The translations under genes and the position numbers were made by a program. From contig NC_090183.1 in assembly GCF_024679245.1 (NCBI RefSeq), forward strand, positions 22,677,355 through 22,741,354: a DNA stretch of 64,000 bases, in the 5' to 3' direction. This DNA comes from Pseudorasbora parva (Eukaryota > Chordata > Actinopteri > Cypriniformes > Gobionidae). Below, piece by piece: positions 38,591 to 53,041 of this stretch. Below the pieces are notes generated by a model. That model had not been told where the DNA came from. It saw only the letters and a list, made by a program, of their open reading frames with translations, and made no database searches. The stretch's first letter is position 1. Each line of letters begins with the position of its first letter.

Positions 38591-39222
38591 TTAAAGGGAT
38601 AGTTCACCCCCAAAGTCATTATTTACTTACCCTAAACCCGTAAGAGCATAGTTCATCTTCGGAACACAAATGAAGATATTTTTGATGAAATTCAAGAGAT
38701 CTCGAGCCCGATCTCACGAAAATAGTACGAGTGTACAATCTCGTGGAACGTATACGGCAAAATGCGTTTTGGCGTGCATATAGTATGCGTTTTTTTGCGT
38801 GCATTTGATATGCACTTTATAGTGTATTATACGTACAAACCACCCACCCCACCACCCTAAACTTACCCAAGAGAGTGTCATATGCACGCCACGCCACATT
38901 CCATGAGATTTCACACTCGTACTATTGATGCGCCTTACCATGTGATCGTGTTGAGCTCTCAGGCCCCTCCATAGACAAATATTTAATTAACATTTTCAAG
39001 GTCCAGAAAGATATTACAAACATTGTTAAAATAGTCCACGTGACTCTAGTGGTTTTATGAAGTAACAAGAATACTTTTTGTGCACAAAAACAAATGTAAT
39101 TTATATACTGGAGACTGGGGCAAGTCAGAACAAAATTGCTGAATAAATGCATTATTTTTGTTTGTTTTTGCACACACAAAGTATTCTCATCACTTCATAA
39201 AATGATATATTGAATTACATTG
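38591..39222. mobile_element. TTAA-type MITE relative, right end lost
   Basis: Begins TTAAAGGGATAGTTCACCCC, the common start of this cyprinid repeat group, with TTCATCTTCGGAACACA downstream. The body is interrupted by the element at 38704-38952 and continues with GGTCCAGAAAGATATTAC and AATAGTCCACGTGACTC. The right terminus is not seen before the tRNA-like array. Confidence 0.7.
38704..38952 (+). mobile_element. Small element with 8-bp target duplication (copy 1)
   Basis: Starts GAGCCCGATCTCACGAAAA and ends CATGTGATCGTGTT. Flanks GAGATCTC (38696-38703) and GAGCTCTC (38953-38960) agree at 7 of 8. A second, inverted copy at 41709-42029 has the same ends and its own 8-bp duplication, which fixes the borders. 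Terminal inverted repeats are weak. The inside pairs TACGGCAAAATGCGTTTTGG-like and ATACGTACAAACC-like blocks. Confidence 0.8.
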
Positions 39223-39242
39223 TCCATCTGTAACAGGCGCAG

Positions 39243-39846
39243 GCCAGTAAGAGCTGTGCATGTAAACTTCGCTCCTCTCGCCTCAAGAGGTGTGCTAGCG
39301 ACTGACGCTAGGGATAGTGTTCATGTTAGCATGATCCCCTCCCACGGTGGAGACCTGAATCTAATCCCACTCGGAGTGGGTTGAGAAGGACTGGTTACAT
39401 TTAGTGCCGCTGACCTGGATGGGAAAACGTTTGGGGGGGTGAGTGTAATGGACGTAGGCCACGAAGAGCTCTGAGTGTAATCTTCGCTCCTCTTGCCACA
39501 AAAGGTGTGCTAACATGATGCTAGGGGTAGTGTTCATGTTAGCATGCCCACCTCCCACGGCAGAGACCTGAATCAAATCCCACTCGGAGTGGGTTGAGAA
39601 GGGCCGGTTACATATAGGTTACATATAGTGCCGCTGACCTGGATGGGAATGAAGTTTAGGGGGGTAATGGACGTAGCAAGCCACAAAGAGCTGTGAGTGT
39701 AAACTTCACAGCATTGTTAGCATGCCCACCTTCTACTCCAGAGACCCCGGATCGAATCCCACTCGACCAGAGGGGATCGACCAGTTACACATGACATTAC
39801 TCCTGTAATCGGATGGGCAAATGTTGAGCAGAGTTAGTGTAAATGG
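39243..39846 (+). repeat. Three tandem tRNA-like units
   Basis: Units at 39243-39457 (215 bp), 39458-39679 (222 bp) and 39680 to about 39846 (shortened) each open with GCCA(C)AAGAGCT-like sequence. They contain TGTTAGCATG...CCACC, then GAGACC and GATCGAATCCC (third unit), a fit to a pol III B box. Units 1 and 2 also share CACTCGGAGTGGGTTGAGAAG. Probably an amplified SINE or tRNA-derived block; no cloverleaf is fully clear. Confidence 0.65.
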
Positions 39847-40928
39847 CCTTTTGCACTAGTTGTGAAATACACACTGATTCTTTTTTTTTTTTTTACATTT
39901 TAAAATCAATAACTAAAATATTTTTTACTGTAAAACAAGACAAAATACATTGTTTTTAATACTGATTTACTTTTTACAGTGTAGACAGGAGAATGGGACA
40001 CAAAATTAGAGAAATATTATATTAGCCTTATATTGGTAAGGCACTTTACCTTTTAGAATATAGGAAAGGAACTGAAATCGAGTGGTATAAATTTACAGAC
40101 ACCCTAAAGTGGCCTTTACTATATCATCTACCAACCCCCGAAAGCATTTCTCTGTGCTGTCTCCACATATAGTATTCTGATAACCCTTCTGAAACACAAT
40201 TATGGCGAGTTATGAATGTGAAACAGTGTGTGTGCAGAAAGCGGGGGAGGGGGAGCTTACTGGTATAGTATAGCTATGGTCTTGCAGTCTTGTCGCTGCC
40301 TCTTGGAGGGTGCAAATGGAGAGGGCAGAGCAAATTTCACGCCTCTGCCACCATCTTTTCAAGCTACAACTCCAATCCCTCTTTCTGCTCTCATCTCCCC
40401 ATCCCCCTGTCCCCATGGTCAGAAAATGACAAAACCACAGAAATCCATCTCCAGCTAAACCAGCATATTATCATCTGCCTAACGAGAGAGAAAAAAAAGA
40501 AAGAGAGAGAGAACATTTCCATTTCGGTCTTTCAGCCACAGTCACAGAGCTGTTACCCATACGCACAGGGACAACGTTTGCTTAATTGGAGATGTTAAAT
40601 GGCCTATTTATCATGTGTCCAACACCTCTCCACTAGCACATGCCTAATTAATGCACATAACTGCATAATAGGATTGCAATTATGTTATTTAGACGCAACA
40701 ACACAGAGTTGACATGTCCCCACCTGTGTTCATGTCAGCCGAACACTAATTCTGTGCTTATTTTAGCTGCTGCTTTCCTGTGTGTTAGGACTTGCAGGAC
40801 ACCTCTTTTTGCTGCCCCTTTTCTCATTTCTATTTGCACATAACAAGATGAGGAAGTGTTTGATTTCACTTGTTGTGGATAAATGTATATTCCAACAATA
40901 TGCAATGTTGATTCCTTTGTTTCCACAG
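39847..40928. other. Unassigned sequence upstream of the exon candidate
   Basis: No gene recognised. Part 40590-40740 has few simple repeats and several ATTA words. Confidence 0.35.
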
Positions 40929-41003
40929 CCATTAAGTGACAATGATAAGACCTACTTTGATTCAGACCCCTGGCAGCCATACACAGACAGTTTCCCATGG
41001 GAG
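40929..41003 (+). CDS. Candidate 75-nt coding exon of a host gene
   Basis: A strong acceptor (TTGTTTCCACAG, with TGTTGATT as a plausible branch site) is followed by 75 nt and a strong donor (GAG then GTATGTG). Only one of three frames is open, and it is open over exactly 25 codons, so the exon would be phase 0 at both ends. The peptide starts PLSDNDKTYF and ends QPYTDSFPWE; it is acidic, aromatic and not low-complexity. I do not recognise the protein. A symmetric 75-nt exon could be alternatively spliced without changing frame. No other exon of the same gene was found in the window. It could be chance, though splice sites and frame agreeing together makes that less likely. Confidence 0.5.
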
Positions 41004-41700
41004 GTATGTGTCTGGGTGGGGGATTTCAGACATCCCGTCCTTCATTTTGTCTCAAGTCTTTCAGACCAGAGAGTAGATTGCAGCCACAACTGTTTGCCAA
41101 GGACACTTAAAGGTTATTAAGACTACATTATTTTAATGAAATAATGTTTCCCATCAGCATCACAATTCTTATATTTTTTCCTTGGTCCAGCTTCCATGAA
41201 TTCCAAAACATGCAGACTTTCTGGTTGTATCGTTTTTTTTCTCGTAATAGCTTTCAGTAGAAACACAGTTTGCGGGAAAGCAGCATTTACAGATGTAGGG
41301 GTGCCAGTCATGTCTCAGCGTAATTAAAAAGCCTGTTCTACTCACACGTTACTTGAGCTGAAGGGCTCATATCCCAACTCTTCCCAAATGGGATTTTGTG
41401 CATGAATGAACTGTGGAAATCCATATTTCCATGACTGCATCCCTGCATTACAGCAAGGGAATTACTTTGCCCTCTAACACTTTACCTCAAATTAGAGGAA
41501 TGTTCATGAATGGGATGAGAGAGAATTCATTATTGGTTGGTTCGAAGAAATAACACATTATAAATGTAGCAGAAGTAAGCTATTAAAAGTGAATCAGACG
41601 TTATCAATGTGGTAATATCAGAGCAGTAATCGCAGTTAAGCTAATAATGACTTATCAGTCATCCATTTAGAAGATTGGTGTTCTGGAGCAAGAGAGTTCA
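41004..41700. other. Unassigned sequence
   Basis: No gene or repeat recognised downstream of the exon candidate. Confidence 0.4.
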
Positions 41701-41708
41701 CACAGACC

Positions 41709-42029
41709 AACACGATCACATGGTAATGCATATCAAATACGAGTGTAATGGATATCATCTCGTGGAACGGATATGCCAAAATGAGTTTTGGTGTGCACAT
41801 ATTCTACGCAGTTTTTCACGTCAATATGATAGGCACTTTACACCATGCATATGACACATTCTTGGGTAGTATTAGGGTGGGGTGGTTCGTACGTATAATA
41901 CGCCATAAAGTGCGTATCATATGCACGCGAAAAAACGCGTACCATGCAGGCCAAAACTCATTTTGGCGTATACATTCCACGAGATTGCACACTCGTACTA
42001 TTTATACGCATTTTCGTGAGATCGGGCTC
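41709..42029 (-). mobile_element. Small element with 8-bp target duplication (copy 2)
   Basis: Inverted relative of 38704-38952. It starts AACACGATCACATGG and ends TCGTGAGATCGGGCTC. Flanks CACAGACC (41701-41708) and CACAGACA (42030-42037) agree at 7 of 8. It is 72 bp longer than copy 1 owing to a longer middle. Confidence 0.82.
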
Positions 42030-42037
42030 CACAGACA

Positions 42038-45222
<3,185 letters not shown>

Positions 45223-45912
45223 GTAGGTCACTTTAACATAATACCCAAAAATGAAATTTAAGTCATTAATGACTCACCCTAATGTTTGTCCACACCCGTA
45301 ACACCTCCATTCATCTTCGGAACACAGTTAAAGATATTTCATATTTAGTCAGAGAGCTTTCTGTCTTTCCATAGAAAACAGTATACTGTCCCTTTCCAGA
45401 AGGACCAGAAAGGTAATAAAAAACAACATCAGAGTAGTCCATATGTGACATCAGTTGGTTAGTTAGAATCTCTTGAAGCATCAAAAATACATTTTGGTCC
45501 AAAAATAACAAAAACAACGACTTTATTCAGCATTGTCTTCTCTTCCGGGTTTGTTTTCAATCCTCAAACAAAGATTAGAACAGTTATGAATCAGCGTATT
45601 GATTCGGATCGTTAGTCAAACTGCCAAACTGTTGAAATCCCATGACATTTGCGATCCGAATCAATACACTCTAAAAATGCTGAGATGTTTTAACCTGATG
45701 TTGGGTCAAATATGGACTAACCCAGCAATTGGGTTGGTTTAACCCAGCGATTGGGTTGTTTTAACCCTGGGTTTAGGTTAAATATTTGCTTAAGACGACC
45801 CAATCGCTGGGTTAAAAGAACCCAATTGCTGGCTTAGTCCATATTTGACCCAACATTGGGTTGTTTTTTTACAAGTTGTAGCCTAAATTTCATTTTTGTG
45901 TGAACTAACCCT
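45223..45912 (-). mobile_element. TTAA-type MITE (family copy C), interrupted
   Basis: Inverted relative of 37651-38268: CCCAAAAATGAAATT at the left, TTCATCTTCGGAACACAG, CTGATGTCACATATGGAC in inverse, then ATTCAGCATTGTCTTC. At the middle it is broken by the palindromic element at 45665-45880, after which only the end TTCATTTTTGTGTGAACTAACCC remains. Confidence 0.78.
45665..45880. mobile_element. Palindromic MITE rich in AACCCAGC / GCTGGGTT words
   Basis: TACACTCTAAAAATGC at the left pairs loosely with GTTTTTTTACAAGTTGTA at the right. The inside carries repeated AACCCAGCAATTGGGTT-type blocks and their inverse, so most of the 216 bp is self-complementary. Confidence 0.82.
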
Positions 45913-46211
45913 GGGGGTAGTTCAGACAGTAATAAAAAACTATCATTATTTTACTCACATGTTGTTCCAAAATCATATTTCTTTCTTTAATTTGTGGAAC
46001 ACAAAATATTTTTTTTGTCAAATAACAGCCTTTTTTACTTATTTTTTTATTATTATATTATATTTTATGGAAAAGATGCAAAGAAAGTGAATGGCGACTG
46101 AGGCTGATTGAGCTCCAAGAATGAAGGAAAATGTGCAGATTAGAAACAACATGAGAGTAAATAAAACCAGGAGTTTGTGTTAAACTGTGCTTCAAGATTA
46201 GGTACCATAAT

Positions 46212-46827
46212 GGGTAACACTTTATAACAACTCACACTATGAAGCATTCTTTAAACAATAGTAAATAGTTAATTCATAATTTCCTTTTTTCTGTTTAGTA
46301 AAGAACGGAGCCTTTAAATGTATACTTTGTAAAAGCTTTATGAGGCATAAATAGCCATCACTTTAGATGAGCTCACAAAAATAGTTAACTGACAACTACT
46401 AAATGTTTTACATTACCTGAATTAATTATAAATTACAGTAGGAATAGATGGTAATAAAGCATTTATCAAAACACAGAGTAATTATTAAATAATCTAAATA
46501 ATATGTATAAACATATATTTAAATAGTTTACCAATCATTTACTTACACCTTCTAAATGATCTTATGAATCACTGACAACTCCTAAAAAAACTAGTTTGTA
46601 AATAATGTAATACTTTATTTAGAAATGATAAATTCATAATTAATAAAGAATGAAAAACTATTATTAAACACATTATAGATATCCGTATAAATCAGGGACA
46701 AAGAATACAGCTGTATTATGAAATTCTTACTAATCTATTAATGCGTTATAAATGACGTTATAAATTGATTATATGCTTAAGTAATGAGCATGGAGTTATT
46801 ATATTATTATACATTATAAGTGTTACC
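46212..46827. mobile_element. Inverted-repeat element with GGTAACACTT ends
   Basis: Left GGGTAACACTTTATAA and right TTATAAGTGTTACC are inverted to each other. The 0.6-kb inside is AT-rich without a gene. No certain target duplication; ATAATG occurs close to both ends. Confidence 0.65.
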
Positions 46828-48391
46828 AAATAATGTGTTGTTGCCAATTGAAATTAAACTCAAAAACATTTCCATTTTGTTATTCCTGTGCAAACTGTAA
46901 AAACATATTAGGAAACTTCAACTGCTTCAACTTCAACGTCAATTGTTCAGGTGTTTAAAATAAAAACAAGGCATACTTAAAATGACATTTCGCTTCTTCA
47001 AGACCCATTCTGCCCTTAAGACACTCTAAATATATTCTAAGGTAATACACTCCAGTTAGTTGAAGGAGAATGTGGAGGAAGGGCTACAAAAGTCCCATTA
47101 TATTTATATTATTATAGTATAGTATTATTATAGTAATAATAGTATTTTTATTTTATTTGGGGAATTAATGAAACTGTCTGGACACAATCTGTCCTTAAAT
47201 CATATAAGCAGAGTCTTTGCAAACAAAAAAACAAACAAACAAACAAACAATTTTTTTTTTTTCCTTATTTGGTTACATTTTTATCTTATTTGTTTATTCA
47301 CTTTAAACCACCAAATTGTGTGGGGTAAAACAGACCTGCTGCTCTCATTTGTTGTTAGGAACATTTATCTTCATCAGGGAGTTAGTCGTCAACCAGTGAG
47401 AGACATGGAAATGTGCAGAATCTGGATTTAAACCGCCTTTCATTGAAATTTGTCTAATTAAGCCCCCAGATTAGCCCCAAGGCTACATTGATTTTTCAAC
47501 TGTTTTCTTATTCATTGGATTTTCTTTCCCTAGTTACAATTGTGGGATTGAAATTCAAGATAACCTTGCTATTAGCAAGGCAGACACTAACTAAATTCAG
47601 TGTTTGGCGCTGTGTAAAATTGTTTACACTGGAGACATAAGTCCACCAGGAAACGAGAGGAATGCCTGGACAACACATCAATGCTAATTCAACCAAGGCG
47701 CGTAATACATTTCTTATTAATCCTTAAATATAATTAGTTCTCAAAATTGACTATTTAGCTGCTTAAACTGTCCCTAAGGGGAAGAGAGGGGTTTCAAGTC
47801 AAGGTTGGGAATGTTAGAGATGAGATGAGATGCCCTCCAGTCAGTGGTGCTAACTTGCTAACCTGAAAGCCCTGTGATCGTTTCCAAGGCGACGACAGGC
47901 AGGAGATATAGAGCCTGCCAAATGGAAAATGTCAATTACAGCAAATATGTAGATATGGTGCAGTGCCTGTGCAGCAGGGCGCACTGGGAGAGGGGGATAC
48001 GAGGGAGGGGAGCGTAAAGCGGGAGCTATAGGGCGAGACAAAGGGCTGAATTGTGCCGGCCTGGCTGACAGAGAACGTCTGTCATACTTCATTGTATTTT
48101 AATCTCTTCAGAAGAGAAGTGGCGATCCAGGTAGGATGATTTTCCCCTTTAGAAACCCCCATACGTACACCTTCTCGTTCACCATCAGAAACATTCGTCT
48201 GACTCAACCCGCAGAGATAAGGTCAGCCATATGAGGAAAGCAAGAAAAGGGATGGTATTGGAAGACAGATGGATATAGGAAGAAAATAAAGGGAAGGTTA
48301 GGATGGGAATTGAAGGGGAAGAAATATAAGAAAAGAGGTATTCTATAATCATAGTCATATTTCATATGGACTGGACTGAAGATATCTAGGG
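46828..48391. other. Unassigned; candidate conserved non-coding part 47500-48110
   Basis: (ACAA)n lies near 47225-47250. From 47500 to 48110 the sequence has balanced composition and no internal repeats, unlike its surroundings, which would suit a conserved non-coding element. This is an impression from composition only. Confidence 0.3.
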
Positions 48392-48625
48392 TTTTTGAAA
48401 AAAAAAATAGTAAGAAGATCAGTAACTGAAGAAGCACAATGATGTATTCCATACATTTCTGAAAACATTAGCAAATTCTGAAAATTAATTTGGATAATTA
48501 TACAAACAAAACAAAATAATAGAAAAAAGAAAAAGCACAAAAGTGGCTTTTGTGAAAAAGGTAAGTGAAAGGAAATGTGTAAGAATGTTTGAAACTTAAA
48601 ACAGGACTTGTTGCCATAAATATTT
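48392..48625 (+). repeat. Diverged direct repeat, left copy
   Basis: Contains a run of A, GTAACTGAAGAAGCA, TTCCATACATTTCTGAAA, AAATTAATTTGGATAA, ACAAACAAAAC and GACTTGTTGCCA in the same order as 51383-51675. Unknown class. Confidence 0.6.
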
Positions 48626-49912
48626 AAGTGGAAGAAAAAAGGGTATGATAATACTCAACAGTCATGTAGCATTCTTTCATATGGACCAAGGAAATATATT
48701 TCCATTGAACATCTAGTGGCAGTACCAAACACAACACAGTTGTTTATTATGCAAATTAAACTATGTGTTTATGATTTTAATTTCTATTTCCAGTTGTTTA
48801 GTTGTCGTATTATTGATTTAACAACCTGCTATTTTTTTTAAATGTGGGTGTTTCAACAAGGCATGTTGAAATTATTGTAGCCTATAACAGGTTCGCATGC
48901 ATGAATGCTGCAGTCGTGTCACAATCACCAGGGGAAAACTTAATTCTTTATGCCTCCACTCTCCAATTCGGGGGCATGTTAATGAAAAGTTTGTGAAGGA
49001 GTCAAGCTATTATTGATCAGATGTGAATGTTTTTGGTATGTATGCATTTTGTGTTATGTTAATGAAAAACAACACTCATTTATGTTTTATGAAGAAACTG
49101 ATTTTGTGACCAAACTATATATATATAAAGTTTGGTCACTCAATCTGTTGAAGAATGGGAAAGCATCAATTAGAGAGTATCGGCCAGATTATCTAACTGT
49201 TTGCCCAGCACAAACCCTCTTTTGGCATTAAAAAAAATACTGTGAGTGAAAAATTAATGCTGAGAAAGCATGGGCAGGGTTATTTTGGCCGCTGACCTTA
49301 TCGCATATGCATTTGTAGGAGTTTCCCTTTCAGACGCAACATTTTTTTGGGATTGCGCTCTCATGCTTATTTGCCCTTTTTTAGTGAATCTGACCCCTAA
49401 TGTGTACCCTTCATGGCCCATTATGTTGCAGTATAGTGTGCTAAAAACTTGTCTGTCTCAATACCCACATACATGCCCGATTTCATGACGTCTTATCCTG
49501 TGTTTTCCCATTTTATACCACACACACAATATTATGGTTAAGGAGTCTTCAAAGAAAAAAATGGCAACTGGCAAAACAGTTATGCTTCTTCATTATTTAA
49601 TAAGTGAATAATTGCAAATGACATTGCAAAAATAATATCTGAAAAAATACAACGTGTGACACAGGCAACAAATGACAAAGTTTTAAAGCTAATTTTGGTT
49701 TTTCTTTTTTTCTTTTCTATGTGGCTAAAACACTGCTATTGTACTCGTTTTAGTATATAAATCATTTTTGTGATTAAAGAATCTTCTATGAAATTGTGAC
49801 TGGGAAACACAGCTGTTGTCTCAATAATACCACAGCTCTGTGAACCTACTGGTAAAGAACAAAACGAAAGTTGCCTGTGTTTTCCAAGATGCCCTATTTG
49901 AATCCAAGGAAG
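48626..49912. other. Unassigned sequence
   Basis: No gene or repeat recognised. Confidence 0.4.
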
Positions 49913-49921
49913 TGAATACTC

Positions 49922-51304
49922 TAGCCTAGAAATCTAGACGCACCCTAGCGGCAGCAAATTTAATCTGCCCGCGAGTGTCGTCTAGCAACTGTCAATACCT
50001 TCCTGAGCTGTATTCGTCTAACTCTTGCCGGGCCAATCACATCGTGTATAGAGTCAGTGGGTGGGGCCATAATGACGACAGCCGAGTTGCGTTAGGGGTG
50101 TTTGATTCCAGGATTTTTGCAGTCGACTCCGATTCCCGACTCCCACTGTGGGAGTCTATGGAATTGACTCCTCGACTCCGTTTACTTTACATCAATACAG
50201 GGTTAGAAATCAGACAAAATTGCTGTTGTTACACACTTAAATTATTTCCTCCCAACAAAAAGTCCTAAAATCCTCTTAATAAAACCGCACACTTTTAGCG
50301 TGGCCATCCAAATAAGTGATGACTTTCGTGGCTATCAACATTTCTGTATCTTAAAGGGCCTACATAACCTAGGAAAAGTCACGAAAAAAGATGTTGTCGA
50401 ATGATGGCGCATGATCATGATCATTCTCTTAAAAGGTGAGTTAAAGATACTATACATACAATAATGCACACTATTGATGCATTTCTTCTTGATATTTTTA
50501 TTTTTATTTGATATTTTTATTTTTATATTTATGGTTAGTTTAATAAACACATGGTTACCATGGGAAACCAAATCTATATTTATTGTAATAATAATCTACC
50601 ATCAATTAAACTAAAGCTAGCATGGAGGAAGCCTATAATTACAAACTAAAGTCGCTGTGATTGTTTTCATTTGCACTCAAATAAATGTGTGACAAAGTTT
50701 CTGCGACAGCTCTCTGTATATATATTACATATAACCTCACGGATCGCTTCATTTCACTCACTCCTTGCTTATAGTGCACTCAACTTCCATGCACTTTAGA
50801 TGAGAGATTCAGAAAAATAGAGCGATTTTGGACACAGCAACAGAGTCGACACCGAGAGTCGATTCCTGTACTGGAGTCGACCCCGATTCCGACTCTATTC
50901 AGAGTCGAGGAATCGACTCGTTTGGAGTCAACTCCCCATTATTACTTTTGTGTGCTTCTAGTAAACACAGAAACTTTCGAACGGCGGTCTTTCGAATCAG
51001 CTCTGACCGCCAACTCTGGAAGACTTGGAGTTAAGCTTTTCTCTGAGAAAAGAACAAAGAACGGCACTGAAGTCATTCTTAAGAAGGGAAGATGTGTTCG
51101 GAGTTTAGCCGACCGTATACGGCGAATGTTTAATCTATCAACGAGCTCCGTTTCACCTTCGTTGCTCTGGTTGGTGGTAGCGCTATCCTATCGCGTGCAG
51201 AGGGAGTTTGAAAGACAACCGTTTATCCCACCCCTCGGATTGAGCCCTGTCTATGGTGAGTTTCCAGACCAAACATCTTGATATGGGTCTGGCTTGTCAG
51301 GCTA
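49922..51304. mobile_element. DNA transposon with perfect 9-bp target duplication
   Basis: Ends are TAGCCTAGAAATCTAGACGCA and, inverted, a version starting TAGCCTGACAAGCCAGACCCA: about 16 of 21 match. TGAATACTC flanks both sides exactly (49913-49921, 51305-51313). A 9-bp duplication is usual for Mutator-like or Merlin elements; if the outer T is chance, an 8-bp hAT-type site is possible. No transposase. It encloses another element at 50093-50942. Confidence 0.87.
50093..50942. mobile_element. Nested hAT-like element rich in GAGTCGA words
   Basis: Left end AGGGGTGTTTGATTCC and right end GGAGTCAACTCCCCAT are loosely inverted. Both subterminal parts carry many GACTCC/GGAGTC words. Flanks GTTGCGTT and ATTACTTT agree at only 5 of 8, so borders are approximate. 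Removing it would join the two GC-rich halves of the element at 49922-51304. Confidence 0.6.
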
Positions 51305-51313
51305 TGAATACTC

Positions 51314-51382
51314 CTCATTCGGTACCGTTTCCCATTACCTTACTTTGTTAGCACATATCCTCAGGTCAGTGTCCCAGGCTTT
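51314..51382. other. Unassigned spacer
   Basis: Short spacer between the 9-bp-duplication element and the right copy of the diverged repeat. Confidence 0.4.
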
Positions 51383-51675
51383 TTGGAAAAAAAAAGACAA
51401 GTATAAAAGTAAAGTTAGTAACTGAACAAGCATTATATCTTCCATATATTTCTGAAACCGTATGCAAATTAATTTAGATAAATAACCAAACAAACAAAAC
51501 AATGAAGAGAAAAGAACATTTGAGAAATAATATGAAAAAGTACAAAAGACAACAGAAACTTACTACAACTGATAGAATTGACAGAGATGGAAACATATAA
51601 AGCAAAATGAAAGGTGTAGAAAAGTTTGAAATGTATAAAAAATAGAGGTGGTTGAAGACTTGTTGCCACAAATAA
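51383..51675 (+). repeat. Diverged direct repeat, right copy
   Basis: Shares ordered blocks with 48392-48625 in the same orientation (GTAACTGAACAAGCA, TTCCATATATTTCTGAAA, ACAAACAAAAC, GACTTGTTGCCA). Many indels separate them. Confidence 0.6.
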
Positions 51676-52880
51676 ATCATTCATATGATGTATGAGTTTA
51701 GACTGGAGCTGAAAATAAAAAAGCAAGAGTGCAGAGGAAATCAAAGGAAGGTCACATAGAGAAGATGAGAGAGAACATTCTGGAAAAAGGTCAACCATAA
51801 CGTGTATGGTTGCATGGAGCAGACTGATATCATCATCCACACAGTCTGTCAGTACCAAGTAAACTTATTTATTAATTTATCCTCTCCATAAATAAATAAA
51901 TAACCATCATGATCATGGAGGGTTAAGTTTAATTTACAAACAGAGATAGTAAAGCTAATTAGAGCGATAAATAACTCATTGCTGAACTATAACGAACAAG
52001 CTTATTATGAAGCACTGACACTGTCTATAGGCATAATTAATATCATTTTGATTATCACAGCTATAATTATAAGCCTCATTATCCCTGGCAGCATTAATAA
52101 TGATAACTATGTAGGCCAATTCAAAGCACTTTATTTTCACTATCAGTATGTAGAAAGGTAATCCTTTTATTAATCACAGTGAGGTAAACTTACTACATTC
52201 TCTGTATAATCTTTTTTAATCTCCACCCTTAACTGAAATCGGTTCAATTTATTAGGTGGCATGTGTGAAGCTTGGTAGTGCATTACTGTCAGTGTAATCC
52301 AATTAGTCTGAGCACAGCGATGTTCAGGCTCCAAGCTGGTGTTGAGGGAATTCTGTCTGCATCCACCCTGCCGAATACTTCCCTGCTGTGCGTAAGAGCA
52401 TTAGCAACACTGCCTGGATGCAGCAGCTGTTATTATCACCTTTCCATGATGAAGACAGGGGATAGCTGTGCACTGTTTACACAATGGTAAACATGGGAAT
52501 CACCATTTTGGTTTCACAATGCTATGTCGTTACCTCATAATAGGTTTTTACAGAAGTGCCTATTCTGGAACATGCATACCAATACATACCACAACATGGC
52601 AATTTTAGACAACAGATATTTCACATAAACATTTCATCATATCTCCCACAGATGCGAATTTAAAATAAAATTCTGCATTCGCAGCAGTCTAGACTTCATA
52701 TAGAATAGAATGGAAACAGTACAGAAGGGCTAGAACAGAGTGCCTTTAGTAAATAGAATAGAATAGTATCAGCATGGGATGATTTTAAAATAGAAACAAC
52801 ATGGAAGTACTATAGACAATTTCAGTAAACAGAAGAGAATATTAAAAACATGGAAGGGTTAGAACATGGTGACTTCCAAT
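51676..52880. other. Unassigned; candidate conserved non-coding part 51890-52470
   Basis: No gene recognised. Stretch 51940-52170 is dense in ATTA/TAAT homeodomain-type cores, and 52200-52470 is mixed in composition and free of repeats. Conservation cannot be judged here. Confidence 0.3.
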
Positions 52881-53036
52881 TAGAGCTGCACGATTATGAC
52901 AAATATCATAATTGTCGATTATTCCCTTGAAATTGTAATTGCGATTACCAGAATTTACATTGAATGATGTTTTGATGCTGTGAAATGATACACTTGTCAC
53001 AATTCGATATAAATCACGATACTTAACTTATCGATG
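52881..53036. mobile_element. hAT-like MITE left part
   Basis: TAGAGCTGCACGATTATGAC followed by ATCATAATTGTCGATTATT matches the start of a common fish hAT group. The right end is not seen; the LTR element at 53042 begins here. Confidence 0.55.
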
Positions 53037-53041
53037 AACCT

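Noticed and set aside
48100..48140. Possible 19-nt micro-exon between CTCTTCAG and GTAGGAT
   Set aside because: Too short to judge; acceptor weak and no supporting frame.
50828..51281. Frames of 68 and 119 codons
   Set aside because: They cross the border of a nested element and have no motif.
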